Source of the DNA: Rosa chinensis
Lineage: Eukaryota > Streptophyta > Magnoliopsida > Rosales > Rosaceae
DNA length: 64,000 nt
Assembly (NCBI RefSeq): GCF_002994745.2
Contig: NC_037089.1
Span: 17,962,641 to 18,026,640, forward strand
Reading direction: 5' to 3'
Below, one piece after another: positions 60,161 to 64,000 of this stretch (positions are counted from its first letter, which is position 1; each line of letters starts with the position of its first letter). The notes under the pieces are model-generated. The model did not search any database, was not told the origin of the DNA, and worked only from the letters and a program-made list of their open reading frames with translations. The position numbers were made by a program, and so were the translations under genes.

Positions 60161-60763
60161 ACGTAGTTGTGAAATTCTATTACAATAGATGTAGAAAGCT
60201 TGTCAATGTGCTATATCACCCTGTTGAAAAACCACTGTAACACTTACAAAGAGCTACTAATGTGAAATCTATCAAAATGAAAACAGAAGCTATTAACATC
60301 AGTTTGAAAATATACGAGCATAAGAAAATAGAAAGCTACTATCACTGGAGCATCAACATTTTGATTAAACACGAAATAATTCATATCGACATATTTAGTC
60401 AATCCTACCAGCTTAATCACTTACTAATCAAAGAAACAAATTTTCCAGTATCAATCTTTCTCTTTCAAAGTCAGAACAAGTAGCTTTCTGTGCACAGAAT
60501 ATGGAGAAATCATTCAACATATACTAAACTCACAAAAGAATCATAACCTATAGAATAGAAAAGGAAGCGAATAACTGCAACAGTGAAGAACCAAATGAAC
60601 AATTCAGATTCAACAAAAGAACAACTTTTATAATGATAAATGAAAAGGAAATCGGAGTGTTTCATTATTGATCTGTCAAGAGGTCAAAGCACTCCTCTAG
60701 CCCAGCTCATTTATTTCTCTTCCATCTCTATCAGCCCCTCAGGCCTTTCTTCACTGGAAACTC

Positions 60764-61254
60764 ATGGAACATGAAGAAGAAACTTTTGTCTGCTCCTCGC
60801 TTCGACTGCAACGAGCTCATCTAGGATTACCGCAGAATCTCGTTCCCACCGTCGGCCAAAACGACAGATCTCCCGACATCAATTCTCTGCACCCGCGATC
60901 CAAGATCCGAAGGTTAACCCGGTTGTGGAGAACCAAATGTTTCGGGTTAGGTTCGAGCTCTACTCACCTTAGTCGATCAGGTTTTTTTCCTTAGCCTGGA
61001 TGAAATCGGCGCCAGCGTCATTCTTGTTGGAATCTGTCTTGAAACGATCGCCACTAGTTGGACTAAGGCTCCTCGCTATGGCCTCCGGCACTCAGCAGCC
61101 TTTGACCACCAGAATTCCAGATTTTTATATGATCTGCGAAGAGGTTAAACAAGAAAAGCTCCAGCTCCGGCTTGCTTTGACAGTTTTACTCTGGCCTGCT
61201 TTGAGTCCAACAACTGGACCTTCTTCCCCAACCTGGCCAATCGGACCTCCATGA
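60764..61254 (+). pseudogene. Coding-like segment in the right TIR element, unidentified
   Basis: Two successive open frames (60764-60994 and 61000-61254) with balanced composition read LRLQRAHLGLPQNLVPTVGQ and later MASGTQQPLTTRIPDFYMIC. No domain was recognised. It is probably captured host sequence or a leftover of the element. Low confidence. Confidence 0.25.
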
Positions 61255-61978
61255 GCCAAACAGGTCCGATTGAAGAAACCCTAGAAAAACCGAAGGAATA
61301 AAAGAAGAAGAGTGACGGTGAGAGGAAGGATTTCGCCAAAGAGAGAGAGATGATATCGAACAGTTAGTTTCTTTACGTGGAAGGGTAAAATCGTCAGATA
61401 TAAAATAATTAGAAGATGTAAGTGGCCTTATTTGTACAAGACAAATTAGGTGACCTTATAGCTAATAAAAATTTCAAAATGACACTAATGAGTAATTTTC
61501 TATTAACCCTAATATTTACTTAACCACATACGAAAACCTAGTAGAAGGTAGCCTCTAACCAAAGTGCTTTTGCGTGTCCTCCCTCTAACGGCAATCACAT
61601 CCGTCTATAGTGCACCAATTCGATTTTCAACAAATTTAACAAATAAATAGAGAATACCAATGAAGACATTCTAATATCTTATTGAGAAAAATTCAGTCAC
61701 CGTCCCCAAACTATGCTGCCAAGGCCAATTTGATACCCGAACTCTCAAAAGTATCAATGTGATACCCAAACACGTATTTTGACATCAACGTGATACTTCC
61801 GTCAAAAAATCCTAACGGGGCCGTTTGTTTGCTGACGTGGAACGCACGTGGGTCCTATATGTTATTTTTATCAAGGGCAGAATAGTCTTTTACTCCTAAC
61901 TGATTTTAAAAAAAAAAAAAAAAAAAAAACGAAGCACAAAGCTCCATCGCCCCAACTCGGTTCTGATTTTCGGATCAG

Positions 61979-62095
61979 TCTCTCGCTCTCTCTCCTTCTC
62001 TCAACCCCCGTCTCCTCTGGATCAGTCTCTCGCTCTCTCTCCTTCTCTCAACCCCCATCTCGTTCTCTCTCCTTCTCTCAACCCCCGTCTCCTCT
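61979..62095. repeat. Direct repeats of a CT-rich block
   Basis: Three related units of roughly 35-50 bp built on CTCTCTCCTTCTCTCAACCC, with the longer form GGATCAGTCTCTCGCTCTCT at the start of the first two. Confidence 0.85.
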
Positions 62096-62158
62096 CTCTC
62101 ACCAACTTCATCCTTGATTTCTTCACTATCCACCATGCCTCCATATCCATAGTACCTA

Positions 62159-62425
62159 TTGGTACACCTCCACGACCAGCCGATCCGAACACCAACATCA
62201 ACGACGACGATGCCGCCGCAGCCGTCGATTTCGAAGACTACAAGGATGGATCCAAAACGACGCCGTTGTTTTCCCACTTGCAGCTGCTCCCCAACGGCGA
62301 ATTATGAACCAGGGGCAGAGGGGAGTGTCGCTCCTCAGATAAAACGACGACGTCGAGGGTTATGGGCGGCTGCTGGCAGAGGTGGCGTCGGAGTCTCAGT
62401 GGCGGAAGTGGTCAAGCGGCCTTGA
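62159..62425 (+). pseudogene. GC-rich coding-like segment in the MULE, unidentified
   Basis: An 88-codon open frame, Pro/Thr- and Arg-rich (KTTRMDPKRRRCFPTCSC, APQIKRRRRGLWAAAGRGG). The composition is unlike the AT-rich surroundings. Possibly a captured exon; it has no recognised domain and the minus strand is also open, so coding status is doubtful. Confidence 0.25.
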
Positions 62426-63480
62426 TGGTGGCGGTGGCCGTGTGTTCATCGACGGCTTGGGTAAAGATTAGATTTCTTTTTTGGTGGTAAATTCTGGGTG
62501 TGTGATATTGAGGATGGTTGATGTTATGGTTATTGGGTTTGTGATTGTGATTGGGTGTGTTCACATTGAAGAGAAGCAGAACGGCGAGCTTGTGGAGGGA
62601 GGACCAGCCGCCGGGAGGCTTGGAGAAGGCGGGGAGACAAGATCGGAGACGACGAAGCAATGTTCTAATCGATCTGTCTGGGCTTTTACTTTCTGGGTTT
62701 TCAATCAATCTCTCTCATGAACATCTCCATTACTTTCTGGATTTTCAATCGAAGAACCTTAAACTCTTGGTTGTTCTCTTCCTCAAGCAGCAAAGCAGAA
62801 ACTCTTGGTTATTTTCTTGTTCGATTTCTGATTCTTCAATGTTAAAGTCTCTCTCTGAAACTCTTGGTGAGTTACTGTGTTGAAGACAGAAACATGTTAT
62901 GCTTGGGAGCTTGGTTGACCGATTCGTTGGTTGGGTGCTGCCGTTGCTTGGCAATTTCACCGTGATTAGATTGATCGAGCTATCAAATTGTATTGGCTTG
63001 TATTGTACTATTGATAATTAAAATCATTAAATTGCGGTGGGTGGCTGGTGGTTGATGACGATGTCAGGTAAGTAAGGAAATGTGGTGGTGGAGCTTGCGC
63101 CGGAAGTTGCGGCGGTTCTTGCGGCGGAAGTTGCGGCGGTTTGGCTAGAGGAAAATCCCAGAAGAAGAAGAAGAGAAAGAACAAAAAGAAATGAAAAGAA
63201 GAAGAAGAAGAAGAAGAAGGAGAAGAGAAAGAAGAAAAAGAAATGAAAAGGAAAAAAATGAATTAAAAAAGGGTAAATTGGTCATTTTACATTTTTTTGG
63301 GGCCCACATGCGTGCCACGTCAGCAAACAAACGGCTCCGTTAGGATTTTTTGACGGAAGTATCACGTTGATGTCAAAATACATGTTTGGGTATCACATTG
63401 ATACTTTTGAGAGTTCGGGTATCAAATTGGCCTTGGCAGCATAGTTTGGGGACGGTGACTGAATTTTTCTCTATCTTATT

Positions 63481-64000
63481 TATAGCCAAACAGTTATTAT
63501 TGGATTCACATGTTTATGCATAGGGGGAACTTTGCATCGAGTAGAGAAGCAATTCAAAGCTCGTCTTTTTTCATGTATCTCTTTTAAAATATTTCTCTTG
63601 CTTTAGAGAACATTCACCTTTAGAGAACGATATCTTAAAATAGATCAAGAACTCCTGATCTTGTCGTCAAAATTTTTTGGATCAAGTAGTACTCGAGTGC
63701 CGGATAACGATGATTTGGACTCGTAAATCACGGGCAATGTCACAAACTTATGGAGAAGAACTAATATGTTCCTTGTTCATACAAAACCAAGGTCCAAGAG
63801 AAGCATTACACTTCTAGAAAACTCAACGGAAGCGCCTATTGGTGATGTGATCCATCAGAAGTGTTGCTTCACTCACTCCCTTGAGCTTCCCCAAACGGTG
63901 GCTCTATTGGACTATAATTTTGTAAACAAGGGATACGTTAGTTCTCACCAAAAGCTTTGCGTCATAAGCTGCAAGATATAACCATAAACTGCGTACACTC
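63481..64000. other. Window end, no supported feature
   Basis: Unique-looking AT-rich sequence. The open frame at 63766-63981 has no recognisable domain or splice context and is not called. Confidence 0.5.

Larger units (their letters stand above)
59439..61502. mobile_element. MULE-like TIR element, right member of the inverted pair
   Basis: Left end AGAGAAAATTACATATAAG, right end (reverse complement) ATAGAAAATTACTCATTAGT. Flanks ATGAACCCT (59429-59437) and ATTAACCCT (from about 61502) could be a 9 bp duplication with one mismatch, the MULE size; the exact edge is uncertain by one or two bases. Its left half is an inverted copy of the right half of the neighbouring element, and its right half is different sequence. 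Confidence 0.6.
61684..63471. mobile_element. Long-TIR Mutator-like element (possible Pack-MULE)
   Basis: Terminal inverted repeats of about 180 bp start GAGAAAAATTCAGTCACCGT on both ends (right end reverse complemented, near-identical), with an exact 9 bp duplication TATCTTATT (61675-61683 and 63472-63480). The interior has a poly(A) run, direct repeats of a CTCTCGCTCTCTCTCCTTCT block at 61979-62095, a GC-richer segment at 62150-62450 and a GAA-rich tract at 63155-63250. No transposase is seen. The leader-then-GC-rich order resembles a captured gene start, but no family was recognised. Confidence 0.92.

Overview
The window looks like nuclear DNA of a flowering plant, probably a eudicot. The supported genes have spliced exons with GT..AG borders, the intergenic DNA is AT-rich, and much of the sequence is nested plant transposons (Copia, CACTA, hAT, MULE, large solo LTRs). 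A Rosaceae-type genome is my guess from overall flavour only; nothing here proves it. Six genes are supported: a D3-type cyclin (27.1-28.6 kb, +), an ARF1-class small GTPase (39.4-40.6 kb, -), an intronless DCN1-like neddylation factor (48.1-48.8 kb, -), an intronless ATG5 (49.2-50.2 kb, +), a short two-exon hypothetical gene (50.6-50.9 kb, -) and an EB1C-type microtubule plus-end protein (52.4-54.8 kb, -).

1-20.2 kb is a transposon nest. A decayed minus-strand Copia element (1-17360; its left LTR is cut by the window edge) has been hit by a 5.7 kb CACTA element carrying host-gene fragments, including an ATG18-like exon, by two solo LTRs of one large-LTR family in opposite orientations, and by a hAT-type element inside its right LTR. 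A third solo LTR lies just outside and itself holds a hAT-type element. 20.5-23.7 kb holds another hAT-type element and a long-TIR MULE nested in a hAT relic.

23.7-41 kb is mostly host sequence with the cyclin and ARF genes, interrupted by a second decayed minus-strand Copia copy (31.7-37.2 kb). A plus-strand Copia copy (41091-47672) has clean 5 bp target duplications and LTRs about 97% alike, yet badly broken coding regions. It landed in one unit of an older host tandem duplication.

47.9-54.8 kb is the gene-dense part. The DCN1-like and ATG5 genes are head-to-head, about 370 bp apart between start codons, each with a TATA-like element, and both lack introns; I read them as two neighbouring retrocopies with intact frames. 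55-64 kb is again repeat-rich: a diverged 0.43 kb tandem duplication, a Tourist-like element split by a hAT element, two 2 kb TIR elements abutting as a large palindrome with a 22 bp minisatellite that stays open, and a second long-TIR MULE with 9 bp target duplications.

The genes do not form a pathway cluster. The one thematic thread is autophagy (ATG5 retrocopy, ATG18-like fragment in the CACTA element), which may be chance.
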